Positions 9,664-18,900 of a DNA stretch of 25,245 bases are shown in pieces. Source of the stretch: Tubiluchus corallicola (lineage: Eukaryota > Priapulida > Priapulimorpha > Priapulimorphida > Tubiluchidae); contig JAQGDQ010001795.1 of assembly GCA_030141605.1 (NCBI GenBank), positions 1-25,245 on the forward strand, read 5' to 3'. Position 1 is the stretch's first letter. Each line of letters starts with the position of its first letter. The position numbers and the translations under genes are program-made. A model generated the notes under the pieces. The model searched no databases. It saw nothing but the letters and a program-made list of their open reading frames with translations, and was not told the origin of the DNA.

Positions 9664-10289
9664 TTCTTGAGGAACAAACCACATAAGTGCTAATATACAG
9701 CTATATCAGAGAAATCTTTCCCATTGCATTTCTAATGTATGTGCACGGTTTTTATTTGGCCGGTTGACATTTTTCCTTAGGTGTTCAGCGACAATAATAT
9801 TTCTTTTATTGCGGCTTAAATATTTTCACACAATTACACAAAGTTTTAATTTTCCGGCACAAGGTGGCAAAACATAACAATAATGGCGCTTTGCTAATTG
9901 TGTTTGCGATTTCACGTTTCAAACTTATAATAACTCTTTAAAAGCATTAAATCGCAAATTCTGGAAACTAAAAACAGTAGCGGCGGGCGACTGCTCACAC
10001 TTACCGATGTCATGTATACGAGTTTGTAAATGCTAGGTGATAGAAACGAACAAAAAGCACCGAGAATAGATAATGAGAGGTTGGCATGACAGTGTGCTGA
10101 TATTTAGTGTAGGTGTATTATCCGAGCATGCATGCTTGAGATTTTTATACATTTTGTATGTTGAACTCTTTTTCTTGCATCAGTGATGTTATGTACGTGT
10201 TTTTAATTGTGGATCACAAGTAGGGTTGCCACTATGTCTGATAGTGTAGGCCTATATTTGTATGGTCTCCCCAGTATGCTACTTTCTAG
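9664..10289. other. Spacer, nothing recognised
   Basis: Sequence upstream of the tRNA gene with no further gene or repeat that I can support. Confidence 0.5.
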
Positions 10290-10660
10290 AGTGCTCTCGA
10301 AAGAACTCAGGATAGATGCACTCATCTTGCTATTGATTTAGATCCCACTTCAATTTCTACTCTCGAGCAAAGGCGTCAGACTGTAGACCTTGTGAACTGC
10401 TTCAAAATAATTTTTTCAAAATACGGTTCTGACCGAGTCAGATTTTTTCCCATGCCTCACAGAGTTTTTCGTGGTCATGAGACCAAGTTATTTGAGCAAC
10501 TGGCTAGAACCATCATCAGATCACACTTCTTTGGGCATCGCATAGTTTAACCATGGACCATCTTTCGTCATCAACCATCAGTGCATCATAATTCGACAGT
10601 TTCGAAAGGCAAGGACCGTTTACAGATAGTTACCATCTAGGTCCTTATTTCTTTGGATAA
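10290..10660 (+). pseudogene. LINE ORF2 C-terminal relic
   Basis: An open frame at 10290-10550 translates to a decayed C-terminal tail of a non-LTR reverse transcriptase. STLEQRRQTVDLVNCFKIIF, then FFPMPHRVFRGHETKLFEQL and ARTIIRSHFFGHRIV match the common LINE pattern LE.RR.RGD....KI, then RGH..KL......R..FF..RV. After a TAA at 10548 and a frameshift, HLSSSTISAS, a stop, and FDSFERQGPF follow, corresponding to W..LP..V..A.S...F...L in intact elements. It runs opposite to the 2.4-kb relic and carries a different motif set, so it is a separate LINE lineage. It is dead, and its clade is not resolved. Confidence 0.75.
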
Positions 10661-11087
10661 GGTATTTGGCCGGGAGTCTCCTGAAATTCAGCCACACTTA
10701 CATTACTTTGTCCATTTTTTTCTCTTGATTTCCACCATTGTACTGAAATTTAAGTGGAAAAACGGAAATACATCTTGTATGCCATTGACATTTTAAGAGC
10801 TAAGCTAAAGACAGCAGAATCTCTCTTAAGTAAAATTGGAAAATTAAAGTTAAATTTAAACAGTTATATGTCTTCATCATTTAACACCATCTACATTTTT
10901 CGCCAACTTTCGATGCAGCGGCGAGTATTCCAGTGCAAACATTATTCCAGTTTAGCTTTAATTGTCACTGGAAATCTCAAAAATGTAAGAAATGCATTAG
11001 GACTGGGAAGCAACCCCAAGTGTAACACTGCTTACATTTTTCTGGATTTTTAAAGCTTTTCTAGAGTCTAAAATCAAGAAATTTGTA
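10661..11087. other. Unassigned region with one weak 99-codon frame
   Basis: A plus-strand ATG-to-stop frame (10754-11053) encodes a lysine- and leucine-rich sequence starting MEKRKYILYAID. It has no domain I recognise and sits in AT-rich DNA next to a LINE relic. I do not consider it a gene without expression or conservation evidence. Confidence 0.45.
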
Positions 11088-11094
11088 CTCTTTT

Positions 11095-11613
11095 CAGGGA
11101 TGACAATTTTCCGCAGATACGGGGAATTCCCCGAGTTTTTAGAAGACCAGTAGTGCCATTTTTGTAAATCGTGTAATTTCGTTGAGAAAATTCTTACGGA
11201 CCCAGTACATTATTTCACAAACTGACCGCTAGTTGGCAGGCCGTCACTTTGTTTACATCACGTACATCAGTGTAACCACTTATATATCTCTATGTATAAA
11301 AATACAGAATCACTTGTGCGGAGTTATTTGTTGCAGACAGTTTTTATATACCTTTGCATAGGAGCGGCCAGTACTTAGGCATTTTTGAGACAATTAGGTA
11401 TCATGTATCCTTGATAGTTGGGTATTTTAGATTATAAACAAGGCAACTGATATTTTAAGTCCACTTAGAGGCCTCAATGGTCACAAAATTGCAATTTGTT
11501 GCTGGTTCCAAGGGGGCTTCGCCTTGGACCCCTTGAACCCCCATGGGGGCTACGCAGCCCCCAAACCCCTGGCCTGTTTCAGAGTTTTTTGCAATTTGTC
11601 ATTCTCATCCCTG
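11095..11613. mobile_element. hAT-like non-autonomous element with CAGGGATGA ends
   Basis: The element begins CAGGGATGACAATTTTCCGC and its reverse-complemented right end begins CAGGGATGAGAATGACAAAT. The first nine bases match exactly. Perfect 7-bp direct repeats CTCTTTT (11088-11094 and 11614-11620) flank it; with one mismatch they could be the 8 bp usual for hAT. The 519-bp interior has GC-rich snapback blocks at about 11505-11565 (GGGGGCTTCGCC, CCCATGGGGG, GGGGGCTACGCAGCCCCC). No transposase frame is present. Confidence 0.8.
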
Positions 11614-11916
11614 CTCTTTTGTGGTTTAATTTCCTTAAGTTTTTGTTGTTTCTGAAAAAGGCGTTATAAGACGTCTCCCAGGCCCCGGACGCCCGACTCC
11701 TGATTTCGGTTCGTGACGAGATGGCAACCCTAATTACACGTCTAAGTTAATATTTGGTAGTGTCCCTTTATCGTTATTGTACTTTGGACTGACAATTAAT
11801 ATTTCAGGCACGTGCTTGACGAAGCAGTCATTTTGTAAATTTTGTCTGACATTTTAACCAAAACTGAAATAATTGCTGACGAAGCTTGGAGTGGGCAGTT
11901 TGGAGACTAAAAAATA

Positions 11917-12244
11917 CAGTCGACCCTCGTTAAACCGGACCCCGTTAGCCCGGATATCGGATAAGACGGATGTCATCCGTGGTAAAGGAAACTGACCGAT
12001 TTCCGTCCGAGCCCGAGCGCTAAACACATCACAGCCTACCAACTCTACAATAATTTCTTTATCCTCACAGGTTAACTATTTTAAAGTAATATACAGTATA
12101 GTATAAAGTGCACAGTATATAGTGCAATGTATATAGGCCTTATTAAGGTGATTATTCCTGTATAATATAGATCATATATAGGCATATCGGATAAATCGGA
12201 CCACCCACCCCCCCTAATTAGTCCGGTTTAACGAGGGTTGACTG
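11917..12244. mobile_element. pogo/Tigger-like MITE with TA duplication
   Basis: The 24-bp terminal inverted repeats are nearly identical: CAGTCGACCCTCGTTAAACC then GGAC on the left, CAGTCAACCCTCGTTAAACC then GGAC reverse-complemented on the right, one mismatch. TA dinucleotides flank both sides (11915-11916 and 12245-12246). CAGT-RACCCTCGTTAA-CCGG is the typical terminus of pogo/Tigger-type Tc1/mariner elements. At 328 bp it has no transposase and depends on an autonomous relative. Confidence 0.93.
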
Positions 12245-12463
12245 TATAGACAAGGCGAAGCCAAAATTTATGTTGTGAACCTGTACGAAATTTAACAATA
12301 TGACAGACTTTTGGGAAAATAAATCAAATATTTCTAGGCCTGAATAAGTTTTGAATAAGTTAGTGGTAGAATGAAACTTAATAAGGTGCTTAACTGGCTT
12401 AAATAGCAATTATTTTCTTTGGTGACTTTGATTTCATGTTTTGTGAAAGCTGGATGGTCTAGG

Positions 12464-12836
12464 TGTTGTGTTTTGTTTCTCTCGGAAGGCTCGTAGAGAA
12501 AACCAGAAAACACTTCGTCAAATTAAACTAGTTTATTAAGCGAGAATTCTACAACACAAAAGTATGAAGGAACGCGAAATGTTTACAGTAAATGTGAAAA
12601 CGTGGAAAACGTTTAAGTGTATCTGAAAATGCAGGTAACAAGAGAATGTGTAAGTGGCATCCGTGCGGAATCTGCGTGTGCTCCCGTCTCAGCGGCCTGC
12701 TTCGCCTTATATAGCGCGCCCGAGAAGTTTCCAGAAGTTTTGTTCCAGAACATTCTACACGGTAAGACGATTATTCGAACGAAACATTCTACAATGTTCC
12801 ATGTCATTCTAATAGATGTCAGCGATCTCCACAACA
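12464..12836 (-). mobile_element. Solo LTR with 5-bp target duplication
   Basis: Read on the minus strand, the 373-bp element starts TGTTGTG and ends CACAACA, the TG...CA form of a long terminal repeat. It is flanked by perfect 5-bp duplications CTAGG (12459-12463 and 12837-12841). In LTR order it holds a U3-like region with heat-shock elements (12724-12784), a TATATAA box (12707-12713), and an AATAAA poly(A) signal (12532-12537). No internal retrotransposon sequence or second LTR adjoins, so it is a solo LTR left by LTR-LTR recombination. A 5-bp duplication fits Ty3/gypsy, copia or BEL groups; the family is unresolved. Short frames on either strand here are incidental. Confidence 0.93.
12707..12784 (-). 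promoter_or_regulatory. Heat-shock-element cluster and TATA box in the LTR
   Basis: Inverted GAA/TTC pentamers are spaced exactly as in HSF1 binding sites. GAA-N2-TTC-N2-GAA lies at 12724-12736 and TTC-N2-GAA-N2-TTC at 12743-12755, with more GAA/TTC words around 12774-12790. On the minus strand they lie 10 to 80 bp upstream of a TATATAA box (12707-12713). This layout copies animal hsp70-type promoters. That the LTR is heat-inducible is an inference. Confidence 0.8.
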
Positions 12837-12841
12837 CTAGG

Positions 12842-13791
12842 TCTACAGAATAATGTGTCATACAGCAGGGCAATAAAAGTATTTCCTTCATTTTAACTCC
12901 TTCAGGACCGTAAGCGATTGCTGTATTTTTTTTCACGGGTGCATGAAAACTGCTCTCACTAAGCAGCGATTACATTATAATTCATAATTCTTGTAGGTTT
13001 CTACTCCTCACACACTGGATTTTCATGCAAAATTATGTATGAAATGCATTTGAAAAATTAAAGATCGATTTTTAACGAATAAATTCAAAAACTATTTAGT
13101 AAATTGTGGGGTTTGCATTGTAACGATGTACAGTATCGCTTGTGTGAAATCGGCTAATGCAAGAAATTTCAACTATCCAGACACAACACCCTGATAAACT
13201 TTGGCCTCAAGTCTACTCTATTTGTAAGGAGAAATTCATGTTAAAAGATTAAACTAATTTGATTTCTCCTTGGCTGGTTGGTTGGTTTTTCCTGGAATGG
13301 CAGCAGAACAATGCACGGCTTGGGGTGCAGCAATCAGGCGATCAATAAATTAGTGTGTACAATCATGGAAGTGTACACCAGACTAAGCTACTCAATAGGC
13401 TAAGTTGGAGTGCCTAAAAATGGCGTGTTTTTCTCAACTTTTTCCAATTAAATCCATTATAAGTGTTTCAACAAATAGCATGATTGGATAGCTGAGATTC
13501 TTCAGAATAGAACAGTACAGTAGCAGGTAGCTTCATAGATCAGCAGAAAAGTCAGAGGTCTTGTAAGACCTATTTTAAATGGTGCGGCCCTGAAGGATAA
13601 TTAATAATGACAAATTAATTAAGGACAAAAAACAATGGGTGTCTTTAACAGTGATTTTCTCAAGGTTATGTTTTTCAGTGTGTAGCGTACACCTCAACTT
13701 CAATGTTGATTATCTCAGCTTTGAAATAACATAGAGTGATGAACTTGGTATCAAAATGATCCTCAGGAAATGCAGACTCAGGATATGTGAA
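12842..13791. other. AT-rich spacer, nothing recognised
   Basis: No gene, RNA or bounded repeat was identified between the solo LTR and the next element. A short GGTTGGTTGGTT run lies near 13275. Confidence 0.5.
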
Positions 13792-13793
13792 TA

Positions 13794-14506
13794 CAGTCTA
13801 GCCTCATTATCTCGCCACTGTCCGTCTAGGGCAAATTTTTGGCGAGAGGCGAGTATGGCGAGATAACGGGAATATAACGAAGTTAGTCTATATGTATATA
13901 CATAATAGTTGATTGACATAGTGTTCCTCTATGTACATGTAAAATATATTTCGCATTATGATACCAATCAACATTAAATCAGAAATGTCTTTGAAGAATT
14001 ATTCGTATGATAAATACAAATTTCCTTTTTTTGTTCAGGATTAAGACAAAACAGTTTTCGCTTCAGAGACATCATGTAAAGTTGCTCACACTTTGTGGAA
14101 ACTCAAACTTAAACGCAGCTTTGGTGTTATAGAGTAAGGATATCGGTGACGCTTTAGTTTCTCTGCGCATTAACCAACCACAGCACTCCTAATCTAATCC
14201 TGGTGAGACACACACTAGATTAATCATGTCTGTCTATCGAGTACAGCAGCATTGTCTACATACCGTGGTTATATTGATCGACACGCGGTATATGTATTGA
14301 TCGATTCACCTCTGAGTTTGTCTGTTTGGCGACATAACGAATATAGTTTACATAAGCACTCATCCTAGCATGACGTGGCGAGGGCGAGAAGCGAGGGTGG
14401 CGACTTAACGAGGTAAATATCAAAGCAGGAAATCCGTCCTGGTACTTTCTATGGCGAGAGACGAGTTTGGCGGCATTACGAGGGGCGAGATGACGAGGCT
14501 AGACTG
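13794..14506. mobile_element. TA-flanked TIR element with CAGTCTAGCCTC ends
   Basis: The left end CAGTCTAGCCTCATTATCTC then GCC and the reverse-complemented right end CAGTCTAGCCTCGTCATCTC then GCC agree over 23 bp with two mismatches. TA flanks both sides (13792-13793, 14507-14508). Subterminal GGCGAGA/CTCGCC words recur (13844-13866 and 14377-14490). The termini fit the pogo/Tigger-like group but form a family distinct from the one at 11917-12244. The 713-bp interior has no transposase-like frame. Confidence 0.9.
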
Positions 14507-14570
14507 TAACTAGAAAAGCTTAATTGCCGACTTATCGACAATTTTGCTTTGACAAGCACACACATAATAT

Positions 14571-14612
14571 CTCATTATAAAAGGGGCTGTTATAATGAGG
14601 TTTGATCGTATT
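14571..14612. other. Perfect 10-bp hairpin at a solo pogo-like terminus
   Basis: CTCATTATAA (14571-14580) and TTATAATGAG (14590-14599) form a perfect 10-bp stem around a 9-nt loop. On the minus strand, from 14612, it reads TACGATCAAACCTCATTATA, resembling the TACAGTCAAACCTCGTTATA terminus of pogo/Tigger-like elements. I found no partner end, so this is probably a stranded terminus. Confidence 0.5.
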
Positions 14613-15090
14613 GGGTAAAGCCCTGTTTACATGCATTCGTTACATTCAAAATATCAACAAACAAGTACAAAATGATACTTATCACATTACAAAACATAAA
14701 TACATCTTCAAATCCTGACAACTTCATTTACAAAGAAATACATTTGGAGGTTTATATTTGAAATCTAAATGGTTAAAACCTTCTGTTTTTTAACTTATGT
14801 ACATTACAGTCGCATTTTTAGATTTGAAATTTCCAGACATATGAATTCTAAATGGCGCTGTTTGTTGGCTGAAAAAAAGCAGCGCGCTGCCAATTTCCTC
14901 AAAAATATTGTTAGTTTTTTGCAAAAAAATTAGACAATAATTTTGTGATATTCTTGCGTGAACGTTAGGTAAGCTTCGGAAGTTTTTTAGTTTAAATGGT
15001 TTGCAACCACATAGCAAAGGTAAAAGTTATCAAACAAGATGATTATTCGCTTTCTTGGAGGGCCGTAATATTAGGATGATGGAAAAATTC
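14613..15090. other. AT-rich spacer, nothing recognised
   Basis: No gene or repeat is supported here. A minus-strand 75-codon frame (14790-15017) has no recognisable motif. Confidence 0.5.
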
Positions 15091-15095
15091 ACAGA

Positions 15096-15110
15096 GTGTA
15101 TTGTTGTTGC

Positions 15111-15150
<40 letters not shown>

Positions 15151-15404
15151 GCCACGACTGCTGCTGCTGTTACTATTACTGTTGTTGTTGTTGCCACCAC
15201 TGCTGCTGCTGTTACTATTACTGTTGTTGTTGTTGTTGTTGTTGTTGCCGCTGCTGTTGCTGCTGTTACTGTTGTTGTTGCTGTTGCTGTTGTTGTTGCT
15301 GCTGCCACTGTTGCTATTGTTGTTGCTGTTGTTGTTGTTGTTCTCGTCGTCTTTGTTGCTGCCGCCATCGCTGTTGTTGTCATTGTTGTTGTTATACAAG
15401 TTGA
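15096..15404. repeat. GTT/GCT trinucleotide array upstream of INTS9
   Basis: About 300 bp of compound trinucleotide repeat, mainly GTT with GCT, ACT and CCACT interruptions. A 54-bp block, GCCACGACTGCTGCTGCTGT through TACTATTACTG and GTTGTTG, occurs near 15151 and is repeated near 15193, so part of it grew by block duplication. Its homopolymer frames (poly-Asn, Thr, Leu, Val, Cys) are artefacts. It ends about 165 bp before the INTS9 start codon and so lies in the promoter, 5' UTR or a 5' UTR intron. Confidence 0.95.
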
Positions 15405-15426
15405 AGTCGAAAACTCCATTATAAAT

Positions 15427-15568
15427 TCTTTTTCTTCCAGACTAAGATGCAATGACGTAATCTTGCTGGTGGCCGAGCACCACAATTGATGAAAAAGTGT
15501 TAAATTTCGCCTTGTGTATGTATGTAACACTGGCCTACCTTGTTTACTAATGTGAGACTGCTTCAACA
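15427..15568 (+). promoter_or_regulatory. INTS9 leader: possible splice acceptor, CRE-like site, six upstream ATGs
   Basis: TTCTTTTTCTTCCAG (about 15426-15440) is a good polypyrimidine tract plus AG, so a 5' UTR intron could end here. TGACGTAA (15453-15460) matches a CRE/ATF site; if active, the region is promoter instead. Before the INTS9 start lie short upstream frames at 15447 (M-Q-stop), 15452 (M-T-stop), 15489 (4 codons), 15518 (10 codons, ending at the in-frame TAA 15548-15550), 15522 (start-stop) and 15550 (start-stop). The two roles, leader and promoter, cannot be separated from sequence alone. Confidence 0.5.
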
Positions 15569-17512
15569 ATGAAGGTCTATTGTCTCAGCGGTCATCCAAA
15601 CCAACCGTGCATGGTGGTCAAGTTCAAAAACACAACACTAATGCTTGATTGTGCCCTGGACATGACCACAACGTTAAATTTTCTTCCCGTTCCTCTGGTC
15701 AACAGTCCTCGGCTGTCGGGTCTTCCCGTGTGGAAGCCGAAAGACGGTTCATTGTCACTAGCTACAAAAACCGCTTTTCAAGAACTTCGAGAATGCCACA
15801 ACGAACCTTTCGTCGACAGCGTTCCGGAGTTCGGTACCCCGGCGTCCGACATCGTGGACATGTCCGAAGTCGACGCCATTTTGATATCAAACTACCGTTC
15901 CATGCTGGCGCTGCCGTTTATCGCGGAACACACTGGGTTCAAAGGTGTAGTGTACGCTACCGAGCCCACGCTGCAGACTGCCAGACAGTTCATGGAAGAG
16001 ATGGTTCACTATGTAGAGAGGAGGCCGAAAGGCAAAACTGCGAGGAAGTGGAAAGAGTCGGCCGTACTGAACTGCACCCCTCAGCATTTTCAAGAGCATT
16101 GCAAAACGTGCAGCGATTGGAAACAATTGTATAACAACGACGATATTAACGCCAGTTTAGCGCGAGTGAAAATGGTTGGATTTAACGAAGTGTTGAACGT
16201 GTTCGGATGCGTTTCACTGACTGCTATAAGTTCGGGTTACTGCATCGGAAGCTGTAATTGGCTGATCGAATCTGCGCACGAGAAAATAGTTTATCTTTCG
16301 GCTTCGTCGACGCTCACAACGCACCCGAAGCCTATCGAACAAGCACCGTTACGTAACAGTAACGTGTTAATACTGTCCTCGCTGACGCAGACGCCAACGA
16401 ATAATCCGGACAGTATGATAGGCGAGTTCTGCGTTACCGCTGCATTGACTGTTCAGAACGGCGGGAACGTTCTTGTGCCGTGTTATCCGGCTGGAGTCGT
16501 TTACGACCTCTTCGAATGTCTGTCCTCGCATTTGGACAATTCCGGTCTGGGACACGTGCCGTTTTACTTTATTTCACCGGTAGCTGCCAGCTCCCTGGCT
16601 TACTCGAACATATTTGCCGAGTGGCTGTCGTCCGGAAAGCAGAACAAAGTGTATTTGCCGGAGGAACCGTTCCCCCACGCGCTTCTAGCGAAACACGGTC
16701 GATTGAAACACTTCGCCAACATTCACGACATGGAGGTGAACGACTTCAAAACGCCGTGCGTGGTGTTCGCCGGTCATCCTTCGCTCCGATTCGGCGATGC
16801 CGTCCATTTCCTCGAAATGTGGGGCAAGTCGAGTTCGAGCACGATCATCATGACGGAGCCGGACTTTTCTCACTTGGAGGCGCTTGCTCCGTATCAACCG
16901 CTGATGATGAAGGTGGCCCACTGTCCGATTGACACCAGCCTAAGTTTTGTCCAAGCCAATAAGTTGATACTGGATCTGAAACCAATGGGTTTACTTCTAG
17001 CGGACAGATACGTACATCCAACGTCGCACAGGGCCGATTTACTCATTGAAGCTGACACGAGGGTTTTCACTTACGCGAGAGGGAGCGTCGTCAAGATGCC
17101 CGTGAAGAGGACGCACGAAGCCATCGAAATGGACTTGACCTTGGCCGCCCAGTTGCAACCGATTCCGATAAAACCGGGAATTGCGCTGGGAACCGTGAGC
17201 GGGAAAATGACGATGGCAGATAACAGAATCGTTCTCAAGCCGATCGACGAACCGTCGTCGAAGCGGAGCAAGTGCCCGAAGAAGTACTTTTGGGGCAGCA
17301 TCGAGGTGAATCAGTTCGTGCAAGCGCTGGCCCAGCACGGCATAGCCGACGCCAAGGTTACGGAAAGCGGAGACGGGCACATCGTTCACCTGCAGTCGGA
17401 GGACACGCTAATCCAAATAGAAGAATCGTCGACCCACATTTTTTGCGAAGGGGACGAAAAGCTTCGGAGAAAATTGATGGACATTGTCCAACTTTGCCTG
17501 TCGAAGTTTTGA
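15569..17512 (+). CDS. INTS9: Integrator complex subunit 9 (INTS9), complete, single exon
   Basis: This encodes a 647-residue subunit of the nuclear Integrator complex. Integrator cleaves snRNA 3' ends and terminates paused Pol II transcripts; INTS9 is the inactive partner of the endonuclease INTS11. The start MKVYCLSGHPNQPCMVVKF matches the family N-terminus. The metallo-beta-lactamase fold covers about 1-230. Where an active enzyme has its HxHxDH zinc motif, this has SNYRSMLALP (about 107), as expected for catalytically dead INTS9. The beta-CASP region contains NGGNVLVPCYPAG (about 297), FISPVA (about 334) and FAGHPSLRFGD (about 400). A basic stretch SSKRSKCPKK (about 565) may be a nuclear signal. 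The last 75 residues, ending DIVQLCLSKF, correspond to the INTS11-binding C-terminal domain. An in-frame TAA at 15548 and an A at -3 support the start. Human INTS9 is of similar length (658 residues) but has many introns; this copy has none. It is intact, GC-richer than its flanks, and looks functional. Confidence 0.97.
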   Translation: MKVYCLSGHPNQPCMVVKFKNTTLMLDCALDMTTTLNFLPVPLVNSPRLSGLPVWKPKDGSLSLATKTAFQELRECHNEPFVDSVPEFGTPASDIVDMSEVDAILISNYRSMLALPFIAEHTGFKGVVYATEPTLQTARQFMEEMVHYVERRPKGKTARKWKESAVLNCTPQHFQEHCKTCSDWKQLYNNDDINASLARVKMVGFNEVLNVFGCVSLTAISSGYCIGSCNWLIESAHEKIVYLSASSTLTTHPKPIEQAPLRNSNVLILSSLTQTPTNNPDSMIGEFCVTAALTVQNGGNVLVPCYPAGVVYDLFECLSSHLDNSGLGHVPFYFISPVAASSLAYSNIFAEWLSSGKQNKVYLPEEPFPHALLAKHGRLKHFANIHDMEVNDFKTPCVVFAGHPSLRFGDAVHFLEMWGKSSSSTIIMTEPDFSHLEALAPYQPLMMKVAHCPIDTSLSFVQANKLILDLKPMGLLLADRYVHPTSHRADLLIEADTRVFTYARGSVVKMPVKRTHEAIEMDLTLAAQLQPIPIKPGIALGTVSGKMTMADNRIVLKPIDEPSSKRSKCPKKYFWGSIEVNQFVQALAQHGIADAKVTESGDGHIVHLQSEDTLIQIEESSTHIFCEGDEKLRRKLMDIVQLCLSKF

Positions 17513-17811
17513 CGTTGTCACATTTGGGTAACTAGTAACATGTATGTCAATGTTCAGTGCAATCATAACGTAATTACTAAAATGAAAATGTAACAGCCAT
17601 TGCCCAATTAAGCAGAGACATAGCTTTAATTTAGACACAAACATCTGCAACGCTTCGGTCAGTTATGGTCATGTTCATGCAACAAACCGCCTAAGTAAAA
17701 TACAGTGTATGACTATATGTTTACAGTAGTGTTCATGTTTGGGGCAAAGATTTCCCTTATTACTACCCATAGGCATTAGTTAGAAAATGAATAGACTGCC
17801 TAAGTAAAATA
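17513..17811. other. INTS9 3' flank with a 29-bp direct repeat
   Basis: No AATAAA occurs shortly after the stop; the nearest common variant I see is ATTAAA near 17998. A direct repeat starting GCCTAAGTAAAATACAGTGT and continuing ATGACTATA occurs at 17689-17717 and 17798-17826, 109 bp apart. No poly(A) stretch marks the end of the gene. Confidence 0.7.
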
Positions 17812-18344
17812 CAGTGTATGACTATACGTTTCGGTTCGTTTATCGCGGACTCGCTGTTTCACGGGTTCTTGCGATACTCCGTCTAAAGTATTTTTGCACA
17901 TGCGTAGTACGTATTGTACAGTAATGTATACATTTGATGAATTTTGTATAAAAAATTGCAAAATGTATAAAAATATACTAAAAAGAATAATTCTAATATT
18001 AAAAGAATATTATAAATCATAAAAATTACCATTTACAGTAAATAGTGTATTTATTCGGCGGATGAATACACACCAAAAACGAAAAGTAGTACTTGCGCCA
18101 TGTATCTGTAGAACGTATCTTCAATGGTGAATACCTATATCCATTTTTTTAAAATTACATTTCTAGCTTTAAGAGTTTAAAACATTTTTTATGAACCTTT
18201 TATGTATAAGAGTGTGGGGAGGGTTTATAAAGACTTAAAATAATGTATAACTACTAAAACAAGTATAGCGTCCCTACTTCACAGAAATTCACTTATCGCG
18301 GGCGCGCCTGGAAAGGAACAACCACGATAAGTGAGGGAACACTG
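17812..18344. mobile_element. Degenerate pogo/Tigger-like element
   Basis: The reverse-complemented right end reads CAGTGTTCCCTCACTTATCG then TGG, a typical pogo/Tigger terminus. The left end begins CAGTGT and reaches GTTTATCGCGG only after about 26 extra bases, so it is altered. TA flanks both proposed ends (17810-17811 and 18345-18346). Near the right end, CACTTATCGCGGGCGCGCC repeats the subterminal motif. The family call rests mainly on the right end. Confidence 0.65.
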
Positions 18345-18346
18345 TA

Positions 18347-18766
18347 TATTGAAAAAATTTGGGAATTTCAACTTTTTTACTGTATTATAAATAACGTAAC
18401 GTACTTAAAAAGATATCTTCAATCGCAATCATCGTTATAAACATCCAATTGAACGGAAAACTGAATTTTGAACTAATTCACACATTGTGCATTTTTGCCA
18501 CTAGAAATCACTTAAAAATGGTTTGCGGTCATCCCGTTTTTTTCGAGGAAAATCATGTATTAATGAAATTATGATCACAAAATTTTACCATTTAAATATT
18601 AAAGGCCAGCGCAACATGAAACTAACAAGTTAAGAAATTACTCCACCCAAAATGAAGTAAAGCAAACACTTTGAAATCGAATTTATTAATGTAATTCTTA
18701 CTGGCTTGCAAGATGCATAGGTTAGTTTGTCGTATCCAAATTTCTTACAAGCTAATGTGAATAGTT
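18347..18766. other. AT-rich spacer, nothing recognised
   Basis: No gene or bounded repeat is seen. Confidence 0.5.
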
Positions 18767-18767
18767 T

Positions 18768-18838
18768 GCCATGGCCGTGCCAGCCGTGGCCGTGCCAGCC
18801 GTAGCCGTGCCAGCCGTAGCCGTGCCAGCCGTGGCACG
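18768..18838. repeat. 15-bp minisatellite, nearly 5 copies
   Basis: The GC-rich unit CCGTGCCAGCCGTGG (or CCGTAG) repeats every 15 bp in otherwise AT-rich DNA. Read on the minus strand it gives a W-H-G-Y-G / W-H-G-H-G pentapeptide repeat within an 81-codon frame (18630-18875). That frame has no other support as a gene. Confidence 0.9.
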
Positions 18839-18900
18839 CAATACAACATGCGTAATAAAAGCCAATCTTCTGCACTCACTGGGGATACGTTAAGGAAGTC

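Noticed and set aside
12464-12836. The heat-shock elements and TATA box as an hsp70-type host gene promoter
   Set aside because: TG...CA ends, the CTAGG duplication and the internal AATAAA identify an LTR, and no Hsp70-like frame follows on the minus strand.
12613-12936. Opposing 78- and 107-codon frames near 12.6-12.9 kb
   Set aside because: They overlap the LTR's regulatory region on both strands, share no known domain and cross the LTR border.
15030-15569. Poly-Thr, poly-Asn, poly-Leu, poly-Cys and poly-Val frames over the triplet array
   Set aside because: All frames of a GTT/GCT repeat stay open by composition alone, and five overlapping frames cannot all be genes.
15649-17535. Out-of-frame and antisense frames within INTS9
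   Set aside because: They are shadows of the strongly conserved INTS9 coding frame.
18630-18875. A W-H-G-Y-G repeat peptide gene on the minus strand
   Set aside because: The repeat covers only five 15-bp units; flanking codons look random and no splice or signal features were seen.
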